DNA of 64,000 nucleotides from Pseudomonadota bacterium (GTDB lineage Bacteria > Desulfobacterota > Desulfobulbia > Desulfobulbales > JAHJIY01): positions 1 through 64,000 of the forward strand of contig JAHJIY010000051.1 of NCBI GenBank assembly GCA_018823175.1. Direction: 5' to 3'. A program made the translations under genes and the position numbers. Shown piece after piece: positions 52,780-61,758 of this stretch. Position 1 is the first letter of the stretch. Each line of letters begins with the position of its first letter. The notes beneath the pieces are model-generated. The model was not told the origin of the DNA, searched no databases, and was given only the letters and a program-made list of their open reading frames with translations.

Positions 52780-52877
52780 GCAAGTTCCTTGATCCACCCA
52801 CGCATGTTTTCAGCTCTCCAGTATCCTCAACCCGTTTATAAAACCTGCTTCTCGGTACATGCCCAAGAGACCTTATC

Positions 52878-54038
52878 TTACTCGATTTCAAGAGTAGTTA
52901 GTGTTTGCCAGGGGTAAATTTTGATATCTTCCTGTTTTCTGGACTGGTCCCCGCCATAGATCAGAGAACAATCCCTGGTTTGGGGATAGATTTTCCTGAA
53001 GTACTCCAAGCCCTTCAAGAGATCGCTGCCGATTGTCTGACTGGATTTGATCTCTATCATATCAACATATGAACCATAATCAAGCAGGACATCGACTTCA
53101 TGCCCCTTGCTGTCGCGGAGGTAATAGAGATTATCGGTTTGGCCGCGGTTCGACCTTTTTTTCAGTAATTCTGCAATAACGAGATTTTCAAACAATGCAC
53201 CCCGCAGGGGATGGGCAGAGACATGTTCCACTTTCTGGATGCCAAGCAAAAAAGAGGCCAATCCCGGATCAATGAAGTACAGCTTAGGCGCCTTGATCAA
53301 CCGCTTGCCCAGATTGCTGTAAAAAGGCGGCAGCAGTTTAATAATATAACTTGCTTCCAGAATCGATAACCAGCTTTTGATCGTATTATGATTGACCCCG
53401 CAATCGTTGCCAAGTGATGAGAAATTTACCACCTGCCCACAACATGCGGCACAGAGTTTCAGAAATACATCAAAGCGTGAAAGATCCTTAACATTGATCA
53501 GCAACCGCAGGTCCCGTTCAACAGAGGTATTGAAGTAAAAAGACAGCGCCTCCGTCGGGTTGAGATGCTTATCGTAAATTCGCGGATAAGATCCCCGGTA
53601 GAGGAATTCGTCAATTGTACCGATTGGCTGCAGGGTGGCAATTTCGGCAAGGGAAAACGGCAGCAGCCTTGCAATAGCGGTGCGGCCCGCAAGAGACTGA
53701 CTGACGTTGTTCAGGAATTCAAAGTTCTGGCTGCCGGCAAGGATAAATTGGCCGGTAGTTGGCGATTCGTCAACGATGATCTGGATATATGATAGCAACT
53801 CCGGAGCGCGTTGAATTTCGTCCAGCACGGCGCCATCAGGAAAACGGGCCAGAAACCCCCTGGGATCCGATCCGGCAAAATTCCGTTCTTCAATGCTTTC
53901 CAGTGAGACGTAAGGCTTTTCAGGAAACAACATCCTGCAAAGCGTTGTTTTTCCTGACTGTCTTGGCCCGGTAATAGTAACAATAGGGTACTGCCCGGTA
54001 TACTGGAGTACTTTGGCGGCAATAGTTCTCGGGATCAT
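52878..54038 (-). CDS. AAA_14/DUF4143 family ATPase
   Basis: This 386-residue ATPase has Walker A ITGPRQSGKTTLCR near residue 24, Walker B GAVLDEIQRAPELL near residue 70, an arginine-containing SQNFEFLNNVSQSLAGRTAI segment, and a C-terminal DUF4143 domain with a restriction-nuclease-like core (HEVDVLLDYGSYVDMIEIKSS: the D and E-x-K residues). The family is common, often mobile, and of unknown physiological role. It is a lone gene in repeat-rich sequence. Confidence 0.9.
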   Translation of the reverse strand: MIPRTIAAKVLQYTGQYPIVTITGPRQSGKTTLCRMLFPEKPYVSLESIEERNFAGSDPRGFLARFPDGAVLDEIQRAPELLSYIQIIVDESPTTGQFILAGSQNFEFLNNVSQSLAGRTAIARLLPFSLAEIATLQPIGTIDEFLYRGSYPRIYDKHLNPTEALSFYFNTSVERDLRLLINVKDLSRFDVFLKLCAACCGQVVNFSSLGNDCGVNHNTIKSWLSILEASYIIKLLPPFYSNLGKRLIKAPKLYFIDPGLASFLLGIQKVEHVSAHPLRGALFENLVIAELLKKRSNRGQTDNLYYLRDSKGHEVDVLLDYGSYVDMIEIKSSQTIGSDLLKGLEYFRKIYPQTRDCSLIYGGDQSRKQEDIKIYPWQTLTTLEIE

Positions 54039-54060
54039 AACTTTATTCCATATCGCAACA

Positions 54061-54095
54061 GGAACAGATTATCAATCTAATTAACAATCTGTTCC
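54061..54095. repeat. Perfect 10-bp inverted repeat
   Basis: GGAACAGATT-(15 nt)-AATCTGTTCC, just upstream of the DUF4143 gene. A related AGGGACAGATT lies at about 54157. It resembles REP-type palindromes. Confidence 0.6.
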
Positions 54096-54102
54096 TGGCC
54101 AA

Positions 54103-54126
54103 TTCAAGTCCGCTTTTGACTTTTGG
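54103..54126. repeat. Short dispersed repeat, copy C
   Basis: TTCAAGTCCGCTTTTGACTTTTGG; directly follows the inverted repeat at 54061. Confidence 0.5.
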
Positions 54127-54205
54127 CAAATGCTCACTCACCCATGTTTCAAAAATAGGGACAGATTAGTTCTTTCACCTGAATAATCGAACAACAAAGA
54201 TCTCC

Positions 54206-55543
54206 TTATTGATCCGCACCTTTATCCAGCGCATACCAGTCGATTTTTCTGGTGATATACATAACCGTCGCCAGGACAATAAAAAGACCGATACCGCCCA
54301 TGATCAGGGCATAGTCCTCAAGCTGCAGGACGATGTAAAGATAGGCATAGAGCACGGCCAGAATGGCGGAGACCGTTAGGGTGAAATGTTTGTTCTTAAG
54401 GATGCCCTGGGAGTAGCCGGTAATGGTGGCGGTAATCGCCAGGGCCGAGATGATGTAAGCGAGGTCGAAACTCAGGTGTTCCGAGATGGCCAGAAGCAGG
54501 ACGTAAAACAGGATGATGGCCAGGCCGATCAGCAGATACTGGATGGGATGGACCCGATTCCGATTGATGACCTCGGAAAAGAAAAAAGCGGCAAAGGTGA
54601 AGACTATGAACATCAGTGCATATTTCGAGATCCGGGTCGACTTCTGGTAAATATCGGCGGTGATGATCAAGTTCAGGCCGAATGAGGCCTCTTTGACCTT
54701 GTAACTACCACCCTGCCAGAATTGAGGAAAATTACGGTTCAGTGACAAGACTCTCCATAATGCCGAAAACCCCTGATCAGAGACCTCCCGGGTGGCAGGG
54801 AGAAAAGCGCCGTTGAAACTTGGCGAAGGCCAGCTCGACTTGAGGGCGACCTCGGTCTTTTCCCCAACCGGAACAAAGTGGAGCATCTCACTGCCGTTCA
54901 GATCAAGACGCAGTGAAAAATTGTTTTCCGTGCTATTCAAGGAGAGGGGGATCACCGCCTGGACCCCTGCCCCGGCAAGGTCCATAGTTTTCAAACCAGG
55001 GCTCACCTTGTAGGCCTGGTTGTTGTAGTTGACGACGATACTATCCTTAATCCCCCGCATATCGCTGATCCCGACCGAGAATACGGCCTTGTCCCACATA
55101 ACGTTCTTCGGATCAATATCGGTCTGACCAAGGGGCGGCATGGCGAAATTGCCGGCGATCTCAAGTCTGGTGTTATACAGTACCGCTTCGTAAATCCCCC
55201 GGTATCGGACTTCCGGGGCCATCTCGCCGACAATGTCAAGCTTCTCCGGCAGGATGTGGAGATATAATATGTTGAACTTTTCTTGGCCCTTCTCGTCTTT
55301 ATAGTACGACTTATAGGGAACGGTGAAGAAGGGGCCGGTGATCGTCTGGCTGCCTCCCCACTTCTGGTTGATCTCGCCGACAACGCCATCCCGGCGCGAC
55401 TCTCTCTCATGCATCAGGGAAGAGACCATGGCCGAGGGAATCAGCAGGACCACAACCAGTAAGCCGATCGTCATAATCTTCATGGTCGCTGACGAACTGA
55501 AATATTCACTCGTTTTCTTTATTGTGTCCTGGGTACTCATCAT
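54206..55543 (-). CDS. creD: CreD-like inner membrane protein
   Basis: This 445-residue protein fits the CreD family: an N-terminal helix (MKIMTIGLLVVVLLIPSAMVSSLMHERESRRDGVVGEI), a large periplasmic beta-rich domain starting KWGGSQTITGPFFTVPYK, and five to six C-terminal helices (RISKYALMFIVFTFAAFFFSEV; HPIQYLLIGLAIILFYVLLLAISEHLSFDLAYIISALA). CreD is linked to the CreBC regulon and colicin E2 tolerance in enterobacteria; no creBC genes are visible here. Single gene. Confidence 0.92.
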   Translation of the reverse strand: MMSTQDTIKKTSEYFSSSATMKIMTIGLLVVVLLIPSAMVSSLMHERESRRDGVVGEINQKWGGSQTITGPFFTVPYKSYYKDEKGQEKFNILYLHILPEKLDIVGEMAPEVRYRGIYEAVLYNTRLEIAGNFAMPPLGQTDIDPKNVMWDKAVFSVGISDMRGIKDSIVVNYNNQAYKVSPGLKTMDLAGAGVQAVIPLSLNSTENNFSLRLDLNGSEMLHFVPVGEKTEVALKSSWPSPSFNGAFLPATREVSDQGFSALWRVLSLNRNFPQFWQGGSYKVKEASFGLNLIITADIYQKSTRISKYALMFIVFTFAAFFFSEVINRNRVHPIQYLLIGLAIILFYVLLLAISEHLSFDLAYIISALAITATITGYSQGILKNKHFTLTVSAILAVLYAYLYIVLQLEDYALIMGGIGLFIVLATVMYITRKIDWYALDKGADQ

Positions 55544-55749
55544 TGTCCTCTTTCTGCAATTTCGTCATGATAACCCGGCGTTGCGGGACTTCTCCACACC
55601 GGCAGCCTATCTTTTCAAAAACCGGAACAGATCTATTTTTTACTGTTTCTAAAGTTCTTGCTCTGATTTTATGATTGACGGTGACTGATTATCTACCCAA
55701 CGCATCAATTTTATTGGGAAACATTAAAATACAAACTTGCTTGTCCGGG

Positions 55750-56952
55750 CTAAATCTTCAAGAGATACATATTTGAATCACCTGAACTTGAGATAGTCGT
55801 ACCAAACAGAACATATTCCCCGTCATCACTCTCGATAATGCTTTTGCCGATCGCCTCGGAATCACCATCAAATGTCTTTTCCCATGACTTGTTCCCCTGA
55901 TCATCAGTTTTAACCAGGTACATGTTGTTGGGACCTGAGGTCTGATTATAATCAAATTTTATTGTTTCACCGAACAGAACAAATCCACCGTCAGACGTTT
56001 GCTGTACAGCATATCCACGGTTGATATCATTTTCACCATACATATATGTTTTACTCCAAAGCTCGGCGCCGGTTGAATCAGTCTTGACCAGGTATAATGT
56101 TGATTCCCGGTTGGATTGTCCCAACAAAATAAACCCTCCATCGGTGGTCATGTTAAATGATGTGGCATATTCCCAATCACTACCGCCATATTTATTTTCC
56201 CAAACCATTACTCCATCGACATCTGTTTTAAACAACAAATAATCAGTCAACCCTGCGCCCTTTCCTTCACCATAAACGACATATCCGCCATCGCCTGCCT
56301 CCAGGACAGAAACTCCTTTATCTCCAGACCAGGTTAGATCTCCGTAAGTTTTACTCCATACTGTGTTTCCATCTTCGTCAACTTTTATTAGATTTATTAA
56401 ATCTTCCCATGAAAGGAAACCTTCATCGACAGTGCCAACTAGCACATAACCCCCATCAGAAGTTGTCTGGACCGAACTGGCATAATCATAACCAGCTCCA
56501 CCAAAGGTTTTTGACCATACTTCATTGCCGGCAGAATCAGTTTTAATCAGATAAATATCACTAAAACCCGATCCCATCGATTCGGTTTTACCGACAATAA
56601 TGAACCCGTTATCAGGCGCAATGGCGATGGCCGAACCATAATCATCCTCTGTTCCGCCAAATGTTTTTTCCCACTGTTTCTGCCCGGCAGAATCTGTTTT
56701 TACGAGATAAATATCCGTTTTGCGATTACCCGATGAGTTTGTATTTCCTAAAAGGATATAGCCACCATCCGAAGTCTGCAGAGCTGCGATCCCGCTTTCA
56801 TCACCTGTTCCTCCAAATGATTGTTCAAAGGCCACATCTCCATTATCTCCTGAAGTGGCGGAAGTGGAGCTGCTTCCTCCCCCGCCGCCACATGCAATCA
56901 ACAATATGCCGCTCAAAATAATCGTTATTGCCGTAGATATATCTCTCCGCAT
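55750..56952 (-). CDS. Lipoprotein with seven beta-propeller-like repeats
   Basis: This 400-residue lipoprotein starts at the second Met (MRRDIS), because the first ATG lies inside the ribosome-binding site GGAGG. The lipobox is LLIAC followed by GGGGGSSSTS. Seven repeats of about 50 residues follow, each with T/S-D-G-G-Y-x-L-x-G-x-T and DxYLVKTDxxGxxxWxKTFGG, suggesting a single seven-bladed propeller. Such proteins occur widely in Desulfo- and Geobacter-type genomes; function unknown, probably surface exposed. Confidence 0.85.
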   Translation of the reverse strand: MRRDISTAITIILSGILLIACGGGGGSSSTSATSGDNGDVAFEQSFGGTGDESGIAALQTSDGGYILLGNTNSSGNRKTDIYLVKTDSAGQKQWEKTFGGTEDDYGSAIAIAPDNGFIIVGKTESMGSGFSDIYLIKTDSAGNEVWSKTFGGAGYDYASSVQTTSDGGYVLVGTVDEGFLSWEDLINLIKVDEDGNTVWSKTYGDLTWSGDKGVSVLEAGDGGYVVYGEGKGAGLTDYLLFKTDVDGVMVWENKYGGSDWEYATSFNMTTDGGFILLGQSNRESTLYLVKTDSTGAELWSKTYMYGENDINRGYAVQQTSDGGFVLFGETIKFDYNQTSGPNNMYLVKTDDQGNKSWEKTFDGDSEAIGKSIIESDDGEYVLFGTTISSSGDSNMYLLKI

Positions 56953-57148
56953 AATAACCTCCATTAAAATTGAGTTAGCTCTTCTTCTCGTTAATTAGAT
57001 ACCCCCCTCGCAACAGATGGCGGATAGCCTGAAACTTCGAGCTGTAAAGAGAGTAAAGGGGCAAAATATTTATGGATTGTTAAAGATGTTTATCAACACC
57101 GACATTACCTGTCAACCTGAAAGAGCTATAAGCCAATCCATGCTTTAG

Positions 57149-59440
57149 CTATATGCCTTTCCTATATGATCGGTTGGTGGAGGGCTGAATACTTTGTTTG
57201 AGTTCCTTGGTAGCATTGGGCTTGCCAGCCAGATGGTTTTCAAAAAGCCTTACTATTGCCGCTTTACCCAGACCCGTCTCGGTCGTGGTTCTTATATCCC
57301 TTAAATCGATCAAGAAGCTGGTAAAACGGTCCGGGATCTCCGTCACAATATCGGTATTCAAAAAGTTGCTCTCATGATAGATGCGGTGATAGTTCCCTTT
57401 AGTTTTATTAATGAGGAGTGAGCCCTGCTTAAGATTGGTAATTGTTGCCGATCTTTCACACTGCTCGATACAGGTCACATCAATCGTACTTTTTTTACAG
57501 CCGCTGACCTGATGAAACAGACATTGCCGGCTGGTCATCAGGACAATCGGGTGATAGATCCGATAATACAGTTTGAAATCATCCGGCCGGTTAATCCCCT
57601 TAATCTGAAACTGATTCAGTTCATTGGAAATAAAGGCCCCGAAACAGTTAAATTTCTCCTTTAAACATCGAAGACTGAATGAATTGACAAGATTCAGATA
57701 GGGTCCGGCAATCCAGGAAATCCCTCGTTGCCAGGCTTCATAGGCAATACCGGTATTATTGGTGACAATTCGTTCCGGTTGGAGCTGTTGCAGAAATTCA
57801 AGGGCCGCCTGGTAGTCTTCCCCGATTAAAATCGAGGGAAACCAGGGGATTAATTTCTTGTTGCTCAAGAATAGATCTCTAAACTCGCCCCCCCTACCCT
57901 TCAAACTTTCAGGCAGTTGAAAATAGAGATCCGCCTCGGTCTGCTTACTAAGATGTAAATCCTCAGGTGAAGCGATCAACAGAGAAAGCGCGGGGCTGAT
58001 TCTTTCGTCAGCCAACTTTTTTAAGCGGGGTCGGGCAATCTCAATCGGCTCAAGCGGAGCAACCGTTTCCTTTTCGCTATTCAGGATGAATAAGATCCTC
58101 TTCTTTATGGCAGTGATCTCTTGAAAGGGCAGAAACAGCCCAGATTGCAGATCTTCTAGGTCCAGCTGCTGGATTTGGTATTCCGTCTCATTTATCGCTT
58201 TAAGTCGGCTTAAAAGTATCTCAGAGTTGAGCCATTCAACCCCATTTTGTTTGATATTGGCCCCACCGCTGGTTGCGGAATTGACGAGATTAAGCTCTGA
58301 GATGACCGTAAAAGAAGTCTCCGGTGTTTGTACCCTCACCTTTAAGGGCGTTCCAGCTTCCCCGTAAACCGTGAGAAATAAAGGAGCCTTAGCGATACTT
58401 AACTGGTCGATCTTCTCCCTTACCGTAGTTATGATTTCTGTTTTAAGATCATAAAGTACCCTCTTGGCCTTTTTCAGATTCTCATCAGTTAAACCGCCAT
58501 TTGTTTTGGCATGATGGATGGCTGAATTGTCCCGTGGATTATCAATAAACATGCCGGCAGCAATATCTCCCCGCAAAAAACCGCTGGAAAAATCCCGATT
58601 AAACACATGGTAGAGATCATTATTGTCGGTATTTGGCGAATTCTGATCATAAAGGCTCTGGAGCAGTTTATGGAAGGCATTCACCACTGTAAAGACGTAA
58701 TGAAACTTCTTGATTCTGCCCTCAATCTTTATCGAGTCAACTCCGGCCCGAACCAACTCCTTGAGCTCAAAATAGGCGGAATTATCCTTAAGATTTAAGG
58801 GAAAGTCCTTCCCGGCCGGAGTAGTTAAATATTGATCCCGACATGGCTGACTGCAACGGCCCCGATTCCCCGAATTGCCGCCGTGAACCGAACTCAGATA
58901 ACAGATCCCGGAGAAAGAGAGACAGTAGGAACCATGGACAAATACTTCCGTTAAGACGTTGTGCTCGTGGCCGGTTAAAGTCAGGGCCGCGATCTCCGCA
59001 AGACTCAACTCCCTGGAAAGATTGGCTCGGGTCGCATTTAATCTGCTTAAGAATTTTATCTGACCTTCATTATGGGAGTTTAGCTGGGTAGAGGCATGAA
59101 TCTTAAGATCGGGAAAATAATGAGACAGCAGATAAAACAGTCCGAGATCCTGGACAATGACCCCATCTATCCTGGTATTGACTAATTTGTTCAGCAAGCC
59201 GATCAGGGCAGGGATTTCACTCTCAACTATAAGGATATTCAGGGTCAGAAAGACCTGGCAATCCCTGCTATGGGCAAGTCGGATAATCCCATTTAAATCT
59301 GCAAAAGTTATATTCTCGGCCCGGTTTCGGGCATTGAATCTATCCAGACCACAGTAGATAGCATTCGCCCCGGCTATAATTGCCGCTTTAATAGACTCCA
59401 GATCACCACCCGGAGCCAGTAATTCAATTTTTCTTTTCAT
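57149..59440 (-). CDS. U32 family peptidase/hydroxylase-like protein
   Basis: This is a protein of about 763 residues starting at MKRKIELLAPGGDLESIKAAIIAGANAIYCG, the usual start of U32 proteins; the track start is a TTG 15 codons earlier. The family signature is visible: EVFVHGSYCLSFSGICYLSS, followed by NRGRCSQPCRDQY with the cluster cysteines. The C-terminal CIEQCERSATITNL adds more Cys. Related proteins include RlhA (23S rRNA hydroxylation) and UbiU/V and bind an Fe-S cluster; protease activity is doubtful. The ribosome-binding site is poor. Confidence 0.9.
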   Translation of the reverse strand: MKRKIELLAPGGDLESIKAAIIAGANAIYCGLDRFNARNRAENITFADLNGIIRLAHSRDCQVFLTLNILIVESEIPALIGLLNKLVNTRIDGVIVQDLGLFYLLSHYFPDLKIHASTQLNSHNEGQIKFLSRLNATRANLSRELSLAEIAALTLTGHEHNVLTEVFVHGSYCLSFSGICYLSSVHGGNSGNRGRCSQPCRDQYLTTPAGKDFPLNLKDNSAYFELKELVRAGVDSIKIEGRIKKFHYVFTVVNAFHKLLQSLYDQNSPNTDNNDLYHVFNRDFSSGFLRGDIAAGMFIDNPRDNSAIHHAKTNGGLTDENLKKAKRVLYDLKTEIITTVREKIDQLSIAKAPLFLTVYGEAGTPLKVRVQTPETSFTVISELNLVNSATSGGANIKQNGVEWLNSEILLSRLKAINETEYQIQQLDLEDLQSGLFLPFQEITAIKKRILFILNSEKETVAPLEPIEIARPRLKKLADERISPALSLLIASPEDLHLSKQTEADLYFQLPESLKGRGGEFRDLFLSNKKLIPWFPSILIGEDYQAALEFLQQLQPERIVTNNTGIAYEAWQRGISWIAGPYLNLVNSFSLRCLKEKFNCFGAFISNELNQFQIKGINRPDDFKLYYRIYHPIVLMTSRQCLFHQVSGCKKSTIDVTCIEQCERSATITNLKQGSLLINKTKGNYHRIYHESNFLNTDIVTEIPDRFTSFLIDLRDIRTTTETGLGKAAIVRLFENHLAGKPNATKELKQSIQPSTNRSYRKGI

Positions 59441-59603
59441 AATATAGGGGTCAGTTAGAGAGAAAACATTTCGTTTAAGCGACAATAACCTTGGAGATGG
59501 GCTATGAATTTCTCATGGTGCGGCAACATATTAGAGATTTGCCGGGAGATCAAGATATTATCCCCAGAGGAGGGTTAGCTTGGTCTGGGACTGAATGCCC
59601 AAC

Positions 59604-59660
59604 TTTCACCCTTCGGGTATAAGTTTCGTACGAGCAGACAAGCTGCTCAACTCAGCTTTA
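59604..59660. repeat. 57-nt hairpin repeat, copy 3
   Basis: It aligns without gaps to copies 1 and 2. The first small loop reads CC-TTCG-GG where the others have CC-GCAA-GG, and the main hairpin is GAGCAG-ACAAG-CTGCTC. Confidence 0.72.
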
Positions 59661-59727
59661 TTGTGGTTTTCCTGTCTTGCTGTTGGATTTCAGATTACCA
59701 CCCCTCGAAGGAAAAATAGGCCCGACG

Positions 59728-59778
59728 CACCACGAAATTCGATCAATTCGGGAATTCGGGCAAATTCGGAATTCGGGG
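59728..59778. repeat. Tandem degenerate AATTCGGG repeats
   Basis: The segment reads AATTCGATCAATTCGGGAATTCGGGCAAATTCGGAATTCGGGGTCAG in essence: about four degenerate units ending in GGGGTCAG. It is non-coding. Confidence 0.5.
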
Positions 59779-59835
59779 TCAGCAGATCAATCCGGATTAT
59801 CGATAGCCGTCTTGGCCTAATCCAATTTTCATTCA

Positions 59836-60048
59836 CTACATAGCCACCATCACAGAGCTACGGTTAACCCTGAAAATTCCGACAACTTCATCCACCAACT
59901 CTTTTATGGATTGATAACCACCGCTGTCGAAATTGTTATGAACAGTTTCTGTGCCGTTTTCGTTTTCTGCCACGACGAAACCGCAACATACTTTATCCAT
60001 GAATTCAGGCTGTTCGTTGTCTAAATAAACCGTGATTCTTTTGATCAT
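59836..60048 (-). CDS. Small hypothetical protein (70 aa)
   Basis: MIKRITVYLDNEQPEFMDKVCCGFVVAENENGTETVHNNFDSGGYQSIKELVDEVVGIFRVNRSSVMVAM. I do not recognise it. It looks like a compact alpha/beta protein with a CC pair. AAAAAGGAGG lies six nt before the ATG, one of the best ribosome-binding sites in the window, which supports a real gene. Confidence 0.6.
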   Translation of the reverse strand: MIKRITVYLDNEQPEFMDKVCCGFVVAENENGTETVHNNFDSGGYQSIKELVDEVVGIFRVNRSSVMVAM

Positions 60049-60174
60049 GATATCCTCCTTTTTATGATGCTAAAAAGAGAATATCATTAGGGGTAGGACA
60101 AACAGCGTCCTAGTCGAAAAATTATTTCAACAAAAAAGGGAACTTCAATAAATACTCCGGAATCGAACTAAAGT

Positions 60175-60200
60175 GGAGTCGGCTCTGCTTTTGGCTTTTG
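60175..60200. repeat. Short dispersed repeat, copy D
   Basis: GGAGTCGGCTCTGCTTTTGGCTTTTG, related to the copies at 52.6-54.1 kb. Confidence 0.5.
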
Positions 60201-60208
60201 TTTATAGT

Positions 60209-61753
60209 TCAGGATTTTTTCGGCAATATCAAAAATGAAATCACCGCATTGAGCGGATAGATCGCGGCCAGGACCGAGTAGACCGCCGCGATCTCAATAA
60301 ATCCATGCGACCCGGCCCAATAAACGACAAAAAGGCTGTAAACCGCCATCAGCCATTCACAGGCATTTATTTTTTTCAGGGTCCGGACACTGGTCCCGGC
60401 CGGAACTACACCGTCACTATTATTCGGGCCCGCCCCCCCCTTTCCGGTCCGGTCACGATGAACCTTGACCCCGGTCAATCCTTCAAGCAGTCCGTATGAC
60501 AGAGTAATAAACAAGGCGGTCATCAGACCGAAGGCAAACACGGTGTCTGAAAAGGAAAAGCCCGGCCCTGCTTCCGGCCTTTTTTCATCTTTTACACCCA
60601 GGCGCATGGCGAAAAACGGGATATGAGTCAGGGCCAGCAGCAGCGGAAGCAGCAAAATAAATTTATGAAAAAGATATGGGTCGGCAAGCACGCGCCAGAA
60701 ATAATACGCCGGGATCAAGGTCAGGTGCGAGATAACCATGAACAGCGCCTGCAGCGAAAAAACCAGGAAAAATTCCATGGTCATGATCCGCTGCCCGAGG
60801 CTCAGATGAGATGATTTTAATACCGGCCCCAACTGCTTGCGCATTACCTCCATTAAGCCTTTCATCCAGGAGCGCTGCTGGAGTTTAAATTCGTTATAAC
60901 CGGCCGGCAGCATGCTTGGGCAGGAAACCTGGTCAGTGTAAATAATCCGCCAGCCTTTGGCCTGGGCGGCAAAGCTCAAGTCCACATCCTCGATCTGGGT
61001 ATCGCCCTGCCAGAATCCGGCCTCTTGCATGGCCAGATAACGCCAGCTGCCGGCCGACCCTTTAAAGGTGGTGAGATGATTACTCGCACTACGGCCGGCA
61101 AAATCAACCCGGTGGATATTCTCCTGAAAAACGGCCGCCGCCCGGGTCAGGATATTGTCATTTTTATTGGCATAAGTCATGTCCGCCTGGACCGCGCCGA
61201 CCACCGGATCGGCAAAATAGCCCACCACGCTTGACAGATAATTTTCCGGGACCAGAAAATCCGCGTCAAAGATGGAGACAATTATCTCGTTCGGGTTAGA
61301 CTCACCCTGCTGCCTGAAAATTTTCATCGCTTCATGCAGGCCGAAATTCAGATTGCCGGCCTTGAAATCCGTCCGTTCCGTCCGGTGCAGGTAGACCAGG
61401 GACAAATCATTGATCTTGGTATTTTTTAGCCGGACATATTCCTGGAGCGCAAAGGAGATCTCCGCCCGATCCGAATCATCCAGCAGCTGAATCAGGAGTT
61501 TATCGGCCGGATAATCAACGGCGCAAGCCGAGTCAATCAGCCTCTTGACCATCCCGACATCTTCATTAAAAACAGGGAGCTGAATAAGCTGCCGGGGCAG
61601 ACGGTCATCAGCATGGGCCTGGGGATTTCCGAACCTTGCTTCTCTGCGGTGAGCAACAAAAATCAAATAAATAAAAAATGGCGGGTGCAGCAGAAAGCCG
61701 ACCACGGCAAGAACAAAACAGATAAAAAACGGGAGCAATAACAGCTCAGCCAT
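60209..61753 (-). CDS. Membrane glycosyltransferase family 2 (cellulose/mannan synthase-like)
   Basis: This is a processive-type GT2 of about 514 residues. An N-terminal helix pair (LLLLPFFICFVLAVVGFLLHPPFFIYLIFVAHRR) precedes the GT-A domain, with SIFDADFLVP (D-x-D), IEDVDLSF and the QQRSWMKG form of Q-x-x-R-W, followed by about five to six C-terminal helices. It would make a beta-linked glycan or transfer hexose to a lipid at the inner membrane. The ATG at 61753 is five nt after the upstream GT stop; the track uses a GTG ten codons earlier. Cotranscribed with the upstream GT2 gene. Confidence 0.88.
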   Translation of the reverse strand: MAELLLLPFFICFVLAVVGFLLHPPFFIYLIFVAHRREARFGNPQAHADDRLPRQLIQLPVFNEDVGMVKRLIDSACAVDYPADKLLIQLLDDSDRAEISFALQEYVRLKNTKINDLSLVYLHRTERTDFKAGNLNFGLHEAMKIFRQQGESNPNEIIVSIFDADFLVPENYLSSVVGYFADPVVGAVQADMTYANKNDNILTRAAAVFQENIHRVDFAGRSASNHLTTFKGSAGSWRYLAMQEAGFWQGDTQIEDVDLSFAAQAKGWRIIYTDQVSCPSMLPAGYNEFKLQQRSWMKGLMEVMRKQLGPVLKSSHLSLGQRIMTMEFFLVFSLQALFMVISHLTLIPAYYFWRVLADPYLFHKFILLLPLLLALTHIPFFAMRLGVKDEKRPEAGPGFSFSDTVFAFGLMTALFITLSYGLLEGLTGVKVHRDRTGKGGAGPNNSDGVVPAGTSVRTLKKINACEWLMAVYSLFVVYWAGSHGFIEIAAVYSVLAAIYPLNAVISFLILPKKS

Positions 61754-61758
61754 CGAGA

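Larger units (their letters stand above)
52495..52877. other. Repeat-containing gene-free stretch
   Basis: It holds two degenerate copies of a GGGG-C-AGTCCGCTTTTGGCTTTTG motif (52583-52608 and 52754-52779). The 120-codon track ORF across it reads through both copies, lacks any recognisable domain and overlaps the neighbouring gene end, so I do not call it. Confidence 0.55.
59441..59835. other. Repeat-rich intergenic stretch
   Basis: It contains copy 3 of the 57-nt hairpin repeat (59604-59660) and a run of four degenerate AATTCGGG units (about 59728-59778). The track ORF at 59595-59843 runs through these and is not credible. Confidence 0.6.

Noticed and set aside
52529-52891. 120-aa minus-strand ORF after the DUF4143 gene
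   Set aside because: It reads through two copies of a dispersed repeat, has no recognisable domain or ribosome-binding site, and overlaps the end of the neighbouring gene.
54206-55543. A creBC-type two-component system near creD
   Set aside because: No histidine kinase or response regulator gene is present in the window.
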